From assembly GCA_947629745.1 (NCBI GenBank), contig CANREZ010000009.1, positions 1 through 42,686 of the forward strand: a stretch of DNA of 42,686 bases. Reading direction: 5' to 3'. The notes below the pieces were generated by a model that did no database searches, had not been told where the DNA came from, and saw only the letters and a program-made list of their open reading frames with translations. Below, piece by piece: positions 41,701-42,686 of this stretch (position 1 is the stretch's first letter; the number at the start of each line of letters is the position of its first letter). This DNA is from an uncultured Clostridia bacterium (GTDB lineage Bacteria; Bacillota; Clostridia; Christensenellales; UBA1242). A program made the position numbers and the translations under genes.

Positions 41701-42686
41701 TTAGAATGGGAATTTCCCAAATCCACCAAATTTTCTACTACCCAGTTGTTTCATCAACTGTCTAGATTGTTCGTATTGCTTTAGTAATTGATTGACGTCG
41801 TTAATTGTTAGACCACAACCATTTGCAATACGCTGTTTCCTACTACCCTTTATCACATCGGGATGATCTCTCTCATATGGGGTCATAGATAATATGATTG
41901 CTTTGGTATGCTCGATCTGTTTAGGATCAATCTGCCCTATGGCGTTCTTTATCTTTCCCCCACCCGGAATCATAGATAGCAGGCTGCCAAGGTCGCCCAT
42001 CTTCTTGATCTGCTCGAATTGGACTAGATAGTCCGACAGAGTAAAACTATTCTCTCTTAGTTTCTTCTCCATCTTACGCGCTTCCTCTTCGTTGATGGTC
42101 TCTTGGGCTTTTTCGATTAAAGTCAATACATCACCCATGTCGAGTATTCGTGATGCCATGCGGTCAGGATAGAATGGCTCGATATCGTCCATTTTCTCAC
42201 CAACTCCGCAAAATTTGATAGGCTTGCCTGTGATGTATTTGATGCTAAGCGCGGCCCCACCACGTGTGTCACCATCGAGTTTGGTCAGTATCACACCGGT
42301 AATTCCCACTTCTTGGTCAAAAGTCTGTGCCACAGTCACTGCGTCTTGGCCTGTCATAGCGTCGACGGTCAGCAGTATTTCATGTGGGGATACCTCGCGG
42401 ATAATTTCCTTCAACTCCTCAATTAACTCGGTCGCTATGTGCAATCTACCAGCTGTATCGATAATGACTGTGTCATAACCCTGCTTATTTGCAAGTTTGA
42501 TTGCATTCTTTGCAGTCTTTGACGGTCTATTCGTGCCCTCATCATACACTGGCACATCTACACTCTTTGCCACCACTTTCAATTGATTGATAGCAGCTGG
42601 TCTATAGATGTCGCACGCGACAAGTAGTGGACGCTTGCCCTGTTTCTTTAACATTTTAGCAAGTTTGCCACACATTGTGGTCTTTC
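41701..42686 (-). CDS. ffh: Signal recognition particle protein Ffh, C-terminal part (5' end off window)
   Basis: GTPase that targets membrane proteins to the translocon. The visible part begins inside the P-loop (K-T-T at the right edge, then [13 protein letters not shown]). [31 protein letters not shown] and [13 protein letters not shown] make up the G domain. The M domain follows from about residue 200 of the visible sequence, with MIPGGGK and [11 protein letters not shown] for 4.5S RNA binding, and ends in a glycine-rich GGFGKFPF. The NG-domain start lies outside the window. Confidence 0.97.
   Translation of the reverse strand, partial: KTTMCGKLAKMLKKQGKRPLLVACDIYRPAAINQLKVVAKSVDVPVYDEGTNRPSKTAKNAIKLANKQGYDTVIIDTAGRLHIATELIEELKEIIREVSPHEILLTVDAMTGQDAVTVAQTFDQEVGITGVILTKLDGDTRGGAALSIKYITGKPIKFCGVGEKMDDIEPFYPDRMASRILDMGDVLTLIEKAQETINEEEARKMEKKLRENSFTLSDYLVQFEQIKKMGDLGSLLSMIPGGGKIKNAIGQIDPKQIEHTKAIILSMTPYERDHPDVIKGSRKQRIANGCGLTINDVNQLLKQYEQSRQLMKQLGSRKFGGFGKFPF

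Noticed and set aside
1-42686. CRISPR arrays, insertion sequences, prophage or integrated elements
   Set aside because: No direct-repeat arrays, transposase or integrase genes or target duplications were seen; gene order is housekeeping throughout.

Overview
The window is a compact stretch of a low-GC, endospore-forming Firmicute (class Clostridia or a close relative). The evidence is a complete spoIIIAA-AH operon and gene neighbourhoods that follow Bacillus/Clostridium order (ffh-rpsP-khpA-rimM-trmD; dprA-topA-trmFO-hslVU; hisS-aspS-tcdA; rimP-nusA-rnpM-ylxQ-infB-rbfA; spoIIIAH-yqhY-nusB-xseAB). I count 54 protein genes, all on the minus strand, so transcription runs from high to low coordinates. 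I see no tRNA, rRNA, CRISPR array, insertion sequence, prophage or other mobile DNA.

Layout in transcription order. (1) 42686-38097: ffh (5' end off the window), rpsP, khpA, rimM, trmD, rbgA, rnhB, yraN: protein export, ribosome and tRNA maturation. (2) 38096-37580: rplS alone, with its own promoter, a leader hairpin and a terminator. (3) 37579-25938: comM, dprA, topA, trmFO, hslV, hslU, hisS, aspS, tcdA, trxA: DNA uptake and topology, tRNA modification and charging, proteolysis, redox. (4) 25937-25495: a 443-base AT-rich gap holding a possible structured RNA and the iscR control region. (5) 25494-23099: iscR, iscS, iscU (Fe-S assembly) and a 45-residue membrane protein. (6) 23098-22236: ruvX and yrzB. 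(7) 22235-20558: rpsB and tsf. (8) 20557-15631: frr, uppS, cdsA, rseP and a PolC-like gene. (9) 15630-7725: rimP, nusA, rnpM, ylxQ, infB, rbfA, nrnA, truB and an endonuclease IV-like gene. (10) 7724-3138: spoIIIAA to spoIIIAH. (11) 3137-1: yqhY, nusB, xseA, xseB and the 5' part of proS. Many junctions are TAATG or ATGA overlaps, which suggests coupled translation.

The most interesting points are departures from the canonical versions of these genes. The gene in the polC position encodes only the PolC N-terminal, OB and exonuclease domains; the PHP and polymerase domains are missing and a stop is followed by a strong terminator. SpoIIIAF consists only of its two membrane helices and lacks the ring-building domain. 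AspRS is the short archaeal-like type yet sits in the usual hisS-aspS-tcdA position. IscU carries a long lysine-rich tail. Control signals of note are a terminator in the rimP-nusA leader, a terminator squeezed between yqhY and nusB and another between khpA and rimM (rimM has no Shine-Dalgarno), a probably leaderless ruvX, a perfect palindrome on the comM promoter and a CCGAC/GTCGG operator at iscR. Several genes usual in these clusters (pyrH, dxr, ispG, ribF, rpsO, accBC, folD, xerC, codY) are not in their expected places.
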